Below are positions 1-7,250 of a DNA stretch of 14,859 bases, piece after piece. The notes under the pieces were generated by a model that was not told the origin of the DNA, searched no databases, and saw nothing but the letters and a program-made list of their open reading frames with translations. This DNA comes from Gp6-AA40 sp050742535 (GTDB lineage: Bacteria; Acidobacteriota; Vicinamibacteria; Vicinamibacterales; UBA2999): positions 1 to 14,859 of the forward strand of contig JBOGIQ010000126.1 in NCBI GenBank assembly GCA_050742535.1, given 5' to 3'. Each line of letters starts with the position of its first letter. Positions within the stretch are counted from its first letter, which is position 1. The position numbers and the translations under genes are program-made.

Positions 1-117
1 GTCGGGGACGAACCGGTTGTCGGGAAGGCGAACGGACTCTTTGGACACTTCGCGGACCGGACCGCCGCTGAACACGACTTCGCGACTCACGACTTGCCAG
101 GGTCTGAGGTCTGCCAC
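1..117 (-). CDS. NUDIX hydrolase-like protein, N-terminal fragment (runs off the window)
   Basis: Reading leftward from a GTG at 117, the frame is open to the window edge and gives 39 residues. It begins with ADLRPWQVVSREVVF and continues with VRLPDNRFVPD. The pattern 'PW.V..S..V......REV..E.V.LP(D/N)GR' resembles the N-terminal strand region that precedes the NUDIX box in ADP-ribose/ADP-sugar pyrophosphatase-like enzymes. The diagnostic NUDIX box (GX5EX7REUXEEXGU) would lie outside the window, so the family call rests on a short resemblance. No other good start lies upstream in frame and no Shine-Dalgarno sequence is visible. A possible -10 hexamer ends 8 nt before the GTG, which would fit a leaderless message. 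If the call is right, it may be an ADP-sugar housekeeping enzyme unrelated to the glycan locus. Confidence 0.5.
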   Translation of the reverse strand, partial: MADLRPWQVVSREVVFSGGPVREVSKESVRLPDNRFVPD

Positions 118-125
118 TGCGGCAG

Positions 126-131
126 AGTATA
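126..131 (-). promoter_or_regulatory. Candidate -10 element of the divergent leftward gene
   Basis: On the minus strand the hexamer TATACT (reverse complement of 126-131) lies 8 nt upstream of the GTG at 117. It is identical to the -10 hexamer of the rightward promoter. No good -35 is found 16-18 nt upstream (the 17-nt position reads CGCTCC), so this is weak. If used, the transcript would start at or just before the GTG, giving a leaderless mRNA. Confidence 0.3.
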
Positions 132-170
132 AGCGTCTCGATCCAACCGGAGCGAAAGACGCGCTGCGCG

Positions 171-199
171 TTGACGAGTGATCGTGCGACCCCTATACT
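171..199 (+). promoter_or_regulatory. Sigma70-type promoter of the rightward glycan operon
   Basis: TTGACG at 171-176 and TATACT at 194-199 are separated by exactly 17 nt. This is a near-consensus housekeeping promoter (5/6 and 5/6 matches to TTGACA and TATAAT). Transcription would start near 206, leaving a leader of about 84 nt before the ATG at 290. It is the only strong promoter-like signal seen upstream of the ten rightward genes, and the tight gene spacing suggests it drives most or all of them. Sequence match only; no activity data. Confidence 0.75.
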
Positions 200-205
200 G
201 GCTTG

Positions 206-289
206 GCTTAACCCCTCCACTCTCAGCTAAATCGCAGTGCGGCGCCTGGCGCGCCTGAGCTGGACAATGTCTCTCAGGAAGACGGCTGA
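206..289 (+). other. Predicted 5' leader of the rightward operon, with a small hairpin
   Basis: This is the untranslated leader expected from the promoter at 171-199. It contains a short inverted repeat, GGCGC (241-245), loop CTGGC, GCGCC (251-255). A Shine-Dalgarno-like AGGAAG at 276-281 lies 8 nt before the ATG at 290. No poly-T follows the hairpin, so it does not look like an intrinsic terminator or attenuator. No riboswitch class was recognised. Confidence 0.35.
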
Positions 290-1624
290 ATGAAGATTTC
301 CGTAATCGGTCTTGGCAAGCTTGGCTCGCCGCTCGCGGCGGTTCTGGCGAGCAAGGGGTTCTCCGTCGTCGGAACGGATTTGCACCAGCCGTATGTGGAC
401 TCGATCAACGGGGGCCAGGCACCAGTAGATGAACCTCGGCTGCAGGAGTTGATCGACGCAAATCGCGACCGCCTGCGCGCGACGATGGATGCAGCGGCGG
501 CGGTCGCCGACACCGACGTCACCTTCATCATCGTTCCCACGCCGAGCGACGAGAGCGGACGGTTCGGCAACAGCTACATCCTGACGGCGATGAAAGCCGT
601 CGGCGCCGGGCTGCGGAAAAAGAGCGGCTATCACGTGGTCGTCGTGACGAGCACGGTGATGCCTGGTTCGACCGGTGGCGAGATCCGCGCGGCGCTCGAA
701 GTGGCATCCGGCCGGCGCGTCGGCGAACAGCTGGGCTTGTGCTACAACCCGGAATTCATCGCGCTCGGGAGTGTCGTGCGCGACATGCTCTCGCCCGACG
801 TCATCCTGATCGGCGAATCCGACTCGAAGGCGGGCGACGTCCTCGAGCGGATCTACCAACAGAGCTGCGACAACAAACCGGCGGTGCACCGCATGAATTT
901 CGTCAACGCCGAGCTGGCGAAGATCTCGGTGAACACCTTCGTCACGACGAAGATTTCCTACGCGAACATGCTCGCCGAGATCTGCGACCGCATTCCCGGC
1001 GCGGACGTCGACGTCGTCACCGCGGCGGTCGGCGCCGACTCACGCATCGGGGCAAAGTACCTGCGCGGCGCCATCGGGTATGGCGGTCCGTGCTTCCCGC
1101 GCGACAACGTCGCGTTCGCGTCGCTGGCCCGTACGATTGGCGCCCGTGCCGAGCTGGCGGAAGCAACGGACATCGTCAATCGACATCAGGTGGAGCGCGT
1201 CCTGGGCGCGATCGAGGCACGTGTGACCCACCCCGGCCCAATCGGCATCCTGGGTCTTTCCTACAAGCCGGACACTGCCGTCGTCGAGCAGAGCCAGGGC
1301 GTTGCGCTTGCCGGCCGGCTCATCGCGGAAGGGCACGAAGTCATTGCCTATGACCCCAAGGCGCTCGACAACGCGCAGGCGGCTCTTTCTGGATCGATGA
1401 TCGCGGCGGCCTCCGCCGAAGAATGCGTGCGCCGGGCTTCGATCGTCGTCGTCATGACACCGTGGCCGGAATTCCGCTCGATCCCGCTCAGCGCCTTCAC
1501 GCGACCGCAACGCCTGATAGTGATCGACTGCTGGCGCCTCTTCGCTCGCGAGGAAGTGGGCACTGTCGCTGATGTGATTTATCTCGGTCAGGGCGCCGCT
1601 CTCTCCCGTCCCACCTACGCATGA
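290..1624 (+). CDS. UDP-glucose/GDP-mannose-family nucleotide-sugar 6-dehydrogenase
   Basis: This 444-residue cytoplasmic enzyme should oxidise C6 of a nucleotide hexose to a uronic acid in two NAD+-dependent steps. The N-terminal Rossmann fold shows GLGKLG (residues 7-12). Family motifs follow: STVMPGST (121-128), YNPEF (152-156), ELAKISVNTF with the conserved Lys211, and GYGGPCFPRDN (263-273) carrying the catalytic Cys268. The C-terminal domain has LGLSYKPDT (321-329). Length is normal for the family. The sequence does not tell UDP-glucose, UDP-N-acetylhexosamine or GDP-mannose specificity apart; the GDP-mannose epimerase-like gene just downstream makes GDP-mannose worth considering. The ATG at 290 is preceded by AGGAAG (276-281). 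It is the first gene of the operon, and its TGA overlaps the next ATG (1621-1624). The family call is firm; the substrate is open. Confidence 0.92.
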   Translation: MKISVIGLGKLGSPLAAVLASKGFSVVGTDLHQPYVDSINGGQAPVDEPRLQELIDANRDRLRATMDAAAAVADTDVTFIIVPTPSDESGRFGNSYILTAMKAVGAGLRKKSGYHVVVVTSTVMPGSTGGEIRAALEVASGRRVGEQLGLCYNPEFIALGSVVRDMLSPDVILIGESDSKAGDVLERIYQQSCDNKPAVHRMNFVNAELAKISVNTFVTTKISYANMLAEICDRIPGADVDVVTAAVGADSRIGAKYLRGAIGYGGPCFPRDNVAFASLARTIGARAELAEATDIVNRHQVERVLGAIEARVTHPGPIGILGLSYKPDTAVVEQSQGVALAGRLIAEGHEVIAYDPKALDNAQAALSGSMIAAASAEECVRRASIVVVMTPWPEFRSIPLSAFTRPQRLIVIDCWRLFAREEVGTVADVIYLGQGAALSRPTYA

Positions 1625-2640
1625 GCATCCAGCGGATGGCGGACAGATACACCTCCGATCTGGTCGTCGTCACCGGCGCCGGCGGCTTTATCGGCGGACA
1701 TCTCGTTGCCGATCTGCGGCGTCAGGGCTACCGCCGCTTGCGCGCCGTGGACATCAAGCCACTCGACGAGTGGTATCAGCGGTTCGACGATGTGGAGAAC
1801 CTCTCGCTCGACTTGAGCAAAATGGAGGCGTGCGAGCGCGCGTGCAGGGACGCGCGGCTGGTGTACAACCTCGCGGCCGACATGGGCGGGATGGGATTCA
1901 TCGAGCTGAACAAGGCGCTGTGCATGCTGACGGTGTTGATCAACACGCACATGCTGATGGCATCCAGACAGGCAGGCGTCGAGCGGTTCTTCTATTCCTC
2001 GTCGGCGTGCGTCTACGCGGCGGAAAAGCAAACGACCGCCGCGGTCACTCCCCTGCGGGAGCCGGACGCGTATCCCGCGATGCCCGAAGACGGCTACGGG
2101 TGGGAGAAGCTGTTCAGCGAACGGATGTGCCGCCACTTCACCGAGGACTTCGGTCTGCAGACGCGGGTCGCGCGCTATCACAACGTGTACGGGCCGTATG
2201 GGACGTATGATGGCGGCCGGGAAAAGGCACCGGCCGCAGTGTGCCGGAAGGTCATCAAGGCGCAGCTTGCCGGTCCGAACGAGATCGAGATCTGGGGCGA
2301 CGGCGAGCAGACGCGCAGTTTCACGTTCATCGACGATTGCCTCTACGGTACGCAGGCGCTGATGGCCAGCGACGTCACTGAACCGCTGAACATCGGCAGC
2401 GATCAGCTGGTGACGATCAATCAGCTCGTCGACATCGTGGAATCCATCGCCGGCGTGAAGCTGCGCCGCCGGTACAAGCCGGACGCGCCGAAAGGCGTCC
2501 GCGGGCGCAACAGCGACAACACCCTCATCGCGCAGAAGCTCGGGTGGGCACCCTCGGTCCGTCTCGAGGATGGAATGCGCCAGACGTATGAATGGATTCA
2601 CAGCGAGATGGTGGGCGCATCCCGCAAGGTGTTCGTTTAG
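1621..2640 (+). CDS. GDP-mannose 3,5-epimerase-like extended SDR enzyme
   Basis: A 339-residue extended short-chain dehydrogenase/epimerase. The NAD-binding motif is TGAGGFIGG (18-26) and the catalytic pair is Tyr159-xxx-Lys163. It closely resembles plant GDP-mannose 3,5-epimerase (GDP-D-mannose to GDP-L-galactose/GDP-L-gulose). It shares LAADMGGMGF (84-93), SSACVY with Cys130, GGREKAPAA with Lys202, TRSFTFIDDC (231-240) and GVRGRNSDN (292-300). From recall of the Arabidopsis enzyme (Cys145, Tyr174, Lys178, Lys217), the offsets Cys to Tyr (29) and Cys to Lys (72) are the same here, so both acid/base residues are kept. The ATG at 1621 overlaps the dehydrogenase stop and has no clear Shine-Dalgarno; Met6 at 1636 is an alternative start. 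It probably supplies an unusual L-hexose, or acts on the dehydrogenase product. Activity is inferred from motifs. Confidence 0.88.
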   Translation: MSIQRMADRYTSDLVVVTGAGGFIGGHLVADLRRQGYRRLRAVDIKPLDEWYQRFDDVENLSLDLSKMEACERACRDARLVYNLAADMGGMGFIELNKALCMLTVLINTHMLMASRQAGVERFFYSSSACVYAAEKQTTAAVTPLREPDAYPAMPEDGYGWEKLFSERMCRHFTEDFGLQTRVARYHNVYGPYGTYDGGREKAPAAVCRKVIKAQLAGPNEIEIWGDGEQTRSFTFIDDCLYGTQALMASDVTEPLNIGSDQLVTINQLVDIVESIAGVKLRRRYKPDAPKGVRGRNSDNTLIAQKLGWAPSVRLEDGMRQTYEWIHSEMVGASRKVFV

Positions 2641-2643
2641 GCC

Positions 2644-2793
2644 ATGAGTTTTCTGCGCGAACTCTGGGCGTACATGGGCGCGCGGAAGAAATTCTGGCTG
2701 CTGCCGGTGATGCTCGTGCTGCTGGTGTTCGGAGGTCTGATCGTGCTGGCAAAGGGCAGCGCGATCGCGCCGTTCATCTACACGATCTTCTGA
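2644..2793 (+). CDS. DUF5989-like single-pass membrane microprotein (49 aa)
   Basis: A 49-residue protein starting 3 nt after the epimerase stop. It has a basic amphipathic N-terminus (FLRELWAYMGARKKFW), one hydrophobic segment (residues 19-37, LLPVMLVLLVFGGLIVLAK) and a short tail, GSAIAPFIYTIF. The pattern 'LWxxxxxRKKFWLLP ... GSAxAPFIYTxF' is that of the small DUF5989 family. From memory, this family recurs beside carbohydrate and carbamoyltransferase genes, often as a short ORF that gene callers miss. It would insert in the inner membrane with the positive end in the cytoplasm. Its function is not known to me; a small subunit or chaperone for a membrane glycosyltransferase is possible, since a GtrB-like enzyme follows 28 nt downstream. 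The size, the conserved motif and the placement inside the operon argue that it is real. Confidence 0.82.
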   Translation: MSFLRELWAYMGARKKFWLLPVMLVLLVFGGLIVLAKGSAIAPFIYTIF

Positions 2794-2821
2794 TTTCACT
2801 CTGTCAGGAACGTTAGCGCTT

Positions 2822-3814
2822 ATGCTCGCCACAGAGTCCGCGGCTTCCGTCCAGGCGGCGCCGCGCGCCGTGCCGGAACTGTCGGTCATCATCCCTCTCT
2901 ACAACGAGGAGGAGAACGTTCATCCGCTGCTGGAAAGGTTGTTCGCCCAGCTGACCGCTCTGCCGTTCAGCTTCGAGGTTCTGGTGATCGACGATGGCAG
3001 CACGGACGGTTCGTATCGGGCGTTGCAACGCGAAGCAGCGGAGCGGCCACAACTGAAGGTGATCCGGTTCCGCCGTAATTACGGACAAACCGCGGCGATG
3101 ATGGCTGGAATCGATTTCGCGAGCGGTGGAACGCTGATTTCGCTAGACGCCGACCTGCAAAACGACCCGAAGGACATTCCCACACTGCTCGGTAAACTCG
3201 ATGAGGGGTTCGACGTCGTCTCCGGGTGGCGCAAGGATCGGAAGGACGCACGCTTTCGGCGGACGCTCGTCAGCCGGGTAGCGAACCGTGTGATCTCCTC
3301 GATTTCCGGCGTCAGGTTGCATGACTATGGATGCACGCTGAAAGCGTATCGGAGCGACGTCGTCAAGGGGATCAAACTGTACGGTGAGATGCACCGGTTC
3401 ATTCCGATCTATGCACGCTGGATGGGAGCGCGCGTCACCGAAGTGCCGGTGGAGCATCACCCTCGGACGCGAGGCAAATCCAAGTATGGTCTCGAGCGGG
3501 TCGTCAAGGTCATTCTCGACATGATTGTCGTCAAGTTCCTCGATCGTTATTTTGTCAAACCCATCTACGTGTTCGGGACCGTCGGGCTGAGCGCAATCGC
3601 GCTGTCGTTCATCACACTGGCAGCGGCGATCTGGCTGCGTCTCGTTGAGGGCATCTCGCTGATTCAGACGCCTCTGCCGCTATTGAGCGCGCTGCTCTTT
3701 CTTGTCGGAACGACCAGTATCCTGATGGGACTCATTGCAGAAATGACGGTCCGGACGTACTTCGAATCCCAGCACCGCCCGCCCTACCTCATTCGCGAGT
3801 CCGTCAACCTGTAA
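2822..3814 (+). CDS. Family 2 glycosyltransferase, GtrB/DPM-like (polyprenyl-phosphate sugar synthase)
   Basis: A 330-residue protein with an N-terminal GT-A domain and two C-terminal membrane helices (about 247-275 and 285-308). Motifs seen: SVIIPLYNEE (21-30), IDDGSTDGS (56-64), the metal/nucleotide-binding LDADLQNDP (108-116), HDYGCTLKAYR (167-177) and RTRGKSKYG (215-223). This is the layout of bactoprenol glucosyl/mannosyl transferases (GtrB, Dpm1-like). They move a sugar from a nucleotide donor to undecaprenyl phosphate on the cytoplasmic face, giving a lipid-linked donor for GT-C enzymes outside. Two GT-C-like proteins lie downstream in the same operon. The tail RPPYLIRESVNL closely matches the end of the second GtrB-like protein in this window. 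AGGAA at 2806-2810 precedes the ATG. The donor sugar cannot be read from the sequence. Confidence 0.9.
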   Translation: MLATESAASVQAAPRAVPELSVIIPLYNEEENVHPLLERLFAQLTALPFSFEVLVIDDGSTDGSYRALQREAAERPQLKVIRFRRNYGQTAAMMAGIDFASGGTLISLDADLQNDPKDIPTLLGKLDEGFDVVSGWRKDRKDARFRRTLVSRVANRVISSISGVRLHDYGCTLKAYRSDVVKGIKLYGEMHRFIPIYARWMGARVTEVPVEHHPRTRGKSKYGLERVVKVILDMIVVKFLDRYFVKPIYVFGTVGLSAIALSFITLAAAIWLRLVEGISLIQTPLPLLSALLFLVGTTSILMGLIAEMTVRTYFESQHRPPYLIRESVNL

Positions 3815-3825
3815 CACCACCGACA

Positions 3826-5700
3826 ATGTGTGGGATCGCCGGTTTTGCCGGCACTGGAACTCTGGCCGATGCGGAAGCGATGGCGGCTGTCCTCCAGCAT
3901 CGCGGGCCGGACGGGCACGGTTCCTACTTCGACCCGCATTTTCGAGTGGGGTTGGGACACCAGCGTCTCGCCGTCATCGATCCCGCGAGCGGCCACCAGC
4001 CGATGTGGAACGAAGATCGATCGGTCGCGGTGGTATTCAATGGCGAGATTTACAACGCCGCGGAGTTGCGACAGGAATTAGTCGCCCGCGGGCACCGATT
4101 CGAGACCGACCATTCGGATACGGAAGTACTCGTCCATGGGTACGAGGAATGGCGCACGGAGCTGCCGATCCGTTTGAACGGGATGTTCGCGTTTGCCGTC
4201 TATGACTCGGCTTCCGGGCAGTTGCTTCTGGCGCGCGATCGATTCGGGGAGAAGCCGCTGTACTACACGCTGGGCCGCGGGTTTTTTGCATTCGCCAGCG
4301 AATTGACTGCGTTGAGGGAACATCCGGCGGTTCGGTTTGCGACCGATGCCAAATCCGTCCAGAAACTGTTCGCGTACGGATACATCCCGGCACCACGAAC
4401 GATGATCCGTGGCGTTCATAAGCTCCCGGCTGGCTGGACTCTGCGCTACGACTGCCGCGCCGAGGCCGCCGTGACCAAGCCGTACTGGACCTTTCAGCTC
4501 GAGTGCGACGATGCGCTCGAACACGCACCCGAGGAGACCCTGGTCGAAGAGCTCCGCGCGCTGCTGCGGCAGTCAGTGCAGCGGAGGCTGGTTAGCGACG
4601 TGCCGCTCGGTATTTTCCTGAGCGGTGGAATCGATTCTGCGACGGTGCTGGCGTTCGCGGCTCGTCAGATTCCGGCCGAGCAGTTGTCGACGTTCACGGT
4701 GGGCTTTGTCGAACGCTCGTACGATGAGTCGGTGGCGGCCGAACGATTAGCGAAATGGTTCGGCACTCGGCATCACTCGACGCAACTGTCGCTCGACAAC
4801 GCGCACGAATTGATGCAGGACGTTATCAGCCGCCTCGACGAGCCACTCGGCGACCCATCGATCCTTCCGACCCATCTCCTCTGCCGGTTCGCGCGCCGCT
4901 CAGTGACCGTGGCATTGTCGGGCGATGGCGGCGATGAATTGTTTGCCGGGTATGACCCGTTTCTCGCACTCGGCATGGCGAAGCTTTATACGAGGGTCGT
5001 CCCGCGAACACTCCATCGAACGGTCCGCCGCCTCGCCGCCCGATTGCCGCATTCCGACTCCTACATGAGCTGGGACTTCCGCCTTCGACGGGCACTGACT
5101 GGACTCGACTACTCGCAGCAGATTTGGAACCCCGTCTGGATGTCACCGATCGAGCCGAAGGCGATGCATCGCTATTTCGAAGATCCGCTTCCTCCCGAGG
5201 AGCTCTACGAGGAGGCGATTGACGCGTGGAGCTCCAGTACACAAACGGATCCGCTGTCCCGTTCGCTCGAGTTCTTTACGAAGTTGTACCTTCAGAACGA
5301 TATCTTGCCCAAAGTCGATCGCGCGTCGATGATGGTGTCGCTCGAGAGTCGCGCGGTGTTTCTCGACAACGATCTGGTTGATTTCTGCCGCCGCCTCCCC
5401 AACAGCTGGAAGCTTCGTCGCGGCGTTCGCAAGTACCTCCTTCGGCGCGCGCTCGCGGGCATGGTGCCAAACGAAGTCCTCAACCGTCGCAAGAAGGGGT
5501 TTGGGATTCCCATCGATACATGGCTTCGTCACCTGCCCTTCCCGGAAGCGACCGTGTCGCTGCCGGGGATTAGACAGGACGGTCTGCGGCAGGCCTGGAA
5601 CCAACATCAGGGTCGTCAGCACGATGAGCGACTGCTGTTGTGGACCTGGGTGGTTGCGCATACCTGGGTGAACAGCGTCGGCGAGGTCGTTCTGCAGTGA
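3826..5700 (+). CDS. asnB: Glutamine-hydrolysing asparagine synthase-like amidotransferase
   Basis: A 624-residue two-domain cytoplasmic enzyme. The N-terminal class II glutaminase starts MCGIAGFAG, so Cys2 becomes the nucleophile. It keeps Arg47 (HQRLAVID), Asn72/Glu74 (FNGEIYN) and Asp98 (SDTEV). The C-terminal synthetase domain has the PP-loop SGGIDSA (266-272) and LSGDGGDELFAGY (364-376). Both active sites look intact. It is longer than E. coli AsnB (554 residues) and in the size range of the paralogues common in polysaccharide loci. With a sugar 6-dehydrogenase in the same operon, amidation of a hexuronic acid to a uronamide is a reasonable alternative to making asparagine; this is inference. 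The ATG follows the previous stop by 11 nt without a clear Shine-Dalgarno, and the family-invariant MCGI fixes the start. The stop overlaps the next GTG start. Confidence 0.88.
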   Translation: MCGIAGFAGTGTLADAEAMAAVLQHRGPDGHGSYFDPHFRVGLGHQRLAVIDPASGHQPMWNEDRSVAVVFNGEIYNAAELRQELVARGHRFETDHSDTEVLVHGYEEWRTELPIRLNGMFAFAVYDSASGQLLLARDRFGEKPLYYTLGRGFFAFASELTALREHPAVRFATDAKSVQKLFAYGYIPAPRTMIRGVHKLPAGWTLRYDCRAEAAVTKPYWTFQLECDDALEHAPEETLVEELRALLRQSVQRRLVSDVPLGIFLSGGIDSATVLAFAARQIPAEQLSTFTVGFVERSYDESVAAERLAKWFGTRHHSTQLSLDNAHELMQDVISRLDEPLGDPSILPTHLLCRFARRSVTVALSGDGGDELFAGYDPFLALGMAKLYTRVVPRTLHRTVRRLAARLPHSDSYMSWDFRLRRALTGLDYSQQIWNPVWMSPIEPKAMHRYFEDPLPPEELYEEAIDAWSSSTQTDPLSRSLEFFTKLYLQNDILPKVDRASMMVSLESRAVFLDNDLVDFCRRLPNSWKLRRGVRKYLLRRALAGMVPNEVLNRRKKGFGIPIDTWLRHLPFPEATVSLPGIRQDGLRQAWNQHQGRQHDERLLLWTWVVAHTWVNSVGEVVLQ

Positions 5701-6431
5701 ACGCCGAGGTCTACGAGGCTGAAGCGGCCCTCCACGGCACGCACTGGTGGTTCGTTGGCCGGCGCGAGTTGTTCAGCGATCTGCTGCAGGAACTTGGGCC
5801 GCGTCCTCAATGGCGTGTACTCGAAGTCGGTACCGGCACCGGCGCTAACCTGCCGGTGCTCGATGCGCTGGGAGTGCGGCAAGTCGTCGGATGCGACGTG
5901 TCGGCGGAAGCGCTGAGATATTCAGCCCGCGGCCACGCCGGGCCCTTGGCCGCCGCTGATGCTGCACGACTGCCGTTCAAAGACTCGAGTTTCGATCTGG
6001 TTATGGCTGCCGACGTGATCGAACATCTCGATGATGACTGTGCTGCACTTGCCGAGTTCGTGCGAATACTGAAGCCCGGCGGCCATTTCATCCTCACGGT
6101 GCCTGCTTTTCCCGCGTTGTGGGGTCCACAGGACGTCGTCGCTCACCATCGCCGCCGTTACCGGCGGCAGGCATTCCTCGAGTTGGTGTCCAGTGCGCGC
6201 TTGAAAGTCCGCTCGTGCTTCTATTTCAATTACGTGCTGTTCGTACCAATCTGGGCGGCACGCAAGCTTCTCCTGGCGCTTGGCATCCCCGTACGGACCG
6301 AGAACGCCATCAACACCGCACTCATCAACCGTGTGCTCACACAATTGTTCCGCGCCGACGTGAAATTCGCCAGGCGTCTCCGCGTCCCCTTCGGTGTGTC
6401 GCTGTGCGCCGTGGGCGTCAAGACGGCGTAG
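5697..6431 (+). CDS. Class I SAM-dependent methyltransferase, 'HWWF-GRR' type
   Basis: A 244-residue Rossmann methyltransferase. The GTG at 5697 is chosen because it forms a GTGA overlap with the asnB stop and has GAGG (5683-5686) upstream; an in-frame GTG at 5640 would run 60 nt into asnB. Motif I is LEVGTGTGA (42-50). The acidic loop CDVSAEAL (66-73), DVIEHLDDD (106-114) and LKPGG (125-129) follow. An N-terminal HWWFVGRREL (16-25) and a downstream VPAFPALW with HHRRRYRR (150-157) mark a subfamily shared with the leftward methyltransferase at 11451-12320. A hydrophobic stretch (about 190-215) could touch the membrane, fitting a lipid-linked substrate. Target unknown: a sugar hydroxyl, carboxyl or lipid are all possible. 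Confidence 0.85.
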   Translation: MNAEVYEAEAALHGTHWWFVGRRELFSDLLQELGPRPQWRVLEVGTGTGANLPVLDALGVRQVVGCDVSAEALRYSARGHAGPLAAADAARLPFKDSSFDLVMAADVIEHLDDDCAALAEFVRILKPGGHFILTVPAFPALWGPQDVVAHHRRRYRRQAFLELVSSARLKVRSCFYFNYVLFVPIWAARKLLLALGIPVRTENAINTALINRVLTQLFRADVKFARRLRVPFGVSLCAVGVKTA

Positions 6432-6437
6432 GAGACC

Positions 6438-7250
6438 GTGACCAAAAACCGACTCGGCACGCTGGCGCAACGGACCATTGATGATTTCGGTGACCAGTGG
6501 ACCCATTTTCAGGACAACGAGGGGTACTACGGTTCGGTTGCGCTGCTGCAAGACACATTCGGTCCGCTGCTCGACATCGAGGAAGTGCGAGGCAAGCGCG
6601 TGGCTGAAATCGGCAGTGGCACTGGTCGAATCGTAGATATGTTGCTGCGGGCCGGAGCGGAGCACGTATTTGCGCTCGAGCCCTCTGATGCGTTCGACGT
6701 GTTAGTGCGCAACCTTGCGACCCATGGCGCCCGTGTCGAATGCCTGCGCGCAACGGGGGAACATCTGCCTGCGGATCGGCAATTCGATCTCGTCGTATCC
6801 ATCGGCGTGCTGCACCATATTCCCGATCCTCCACCAGTTGTCCGCGCCGCCTACGCCAGCCTGCGACCAGGAGGACGGATCGTCGTATGGTTGTACGGAC
6901 ACGAGGGAAATGCCGGTTATCTCGCGCTGGTCAAGCCGTTGCGGGCGGTGACCGCGCGCCTCGGTCACGGCTCTGTCCTGATGGTCGCCCGTCTCCTGAC
7001 ACTCCTCGTGGCACCGTACATCTGGCTGTGCCGGTGGTTGCCGTTGCCCCTGCACGGATACTTCACACGAGTGTTCGCCCGCATGTCGCGAGAGAAGCGG
7101 GAGCTGATCGTTTACGACCAGCTCCGGCCTGCGTACGCGAAGTACTACAAACGAGACGAGGCGCTGGCGTTGCTCGAATCGGCCGGCTTTGGGTCGGTCG
7201 TTGCGGCACGCCGCCATGGATACAGTTGGACGGTGGCAGGTACCAAGTGA
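6438..7250 (+). CDS. Class I SAM-dependent methyltransferase
   Basis: A 270-residue methyltransferase. The upstream TAG of the previous gene is in the same frame 6 nt before, so the GTG at 6438 is the first possible start. GGAGA at 6431-6435 serves as ribosome binding site but leaves an unusually short spacer. N-terminal FGDQWTHF (17-24) is followed by motif I EIGSGTG (57-63), acidic LEPSDAF (80-86), SIGVLHHIPDPP (121-132) and LRPGG (142-146). A central hydrophobic stretch (LLTLLVAPYIWLCRWLPLPL) suggests membrane contact or a greasy substrate pocket. The C-terminal part, KYYKRDEALALLESAGF, is typical of small-molecule methyltransferases. The TGA overlaps the GTG of the next gene. The methyl acceptor cannot be assigned. 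Confidence 0.83.
   Translation: MTKNRLGTLAQRTIDDFGDQWTHFQDNEGYYGSVALLQDTFGPLLDIEEVRGKRVAEIGSGTGRIVDMLLRAGAEHVFALEPSDAFDVLVRNLATHGARVECLRATGEHLPADRQFDLVVSIGVLHHIPDPPPVVRAAYASLRPGGRIVVWLYGHEGNAGYLALVKPLRAVTARLGHGSVLMVARLLTLLVAPYIWLCRWLPLPLHGYFTRVFARMSREKRELIVYDQLRPAYAKYYKRDEALALLESAGFGSVVAARRHGYSWTVAGTK

Noticed and set aside
1615..2892. 425-codon antisense open frame across the epimerase
   Set aside because: Its product is His/Arg/Asp-rich without motifs and mirrors the codon pattern of a strongly supported epimerase gene. Long antisense frames are expected in high-GC DNA.
6740..7246. In-frame upstream extension of the first GT-C-like gene, giving a 748-residue frame
   Set aside because: The extra 169 codons lie wholly inside a convincing methyltransferase in another frame and translate to an Arg/Pro-rich, low-quality sequence. 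The GTG at 7247 with a GTGA overlap is a far better start.
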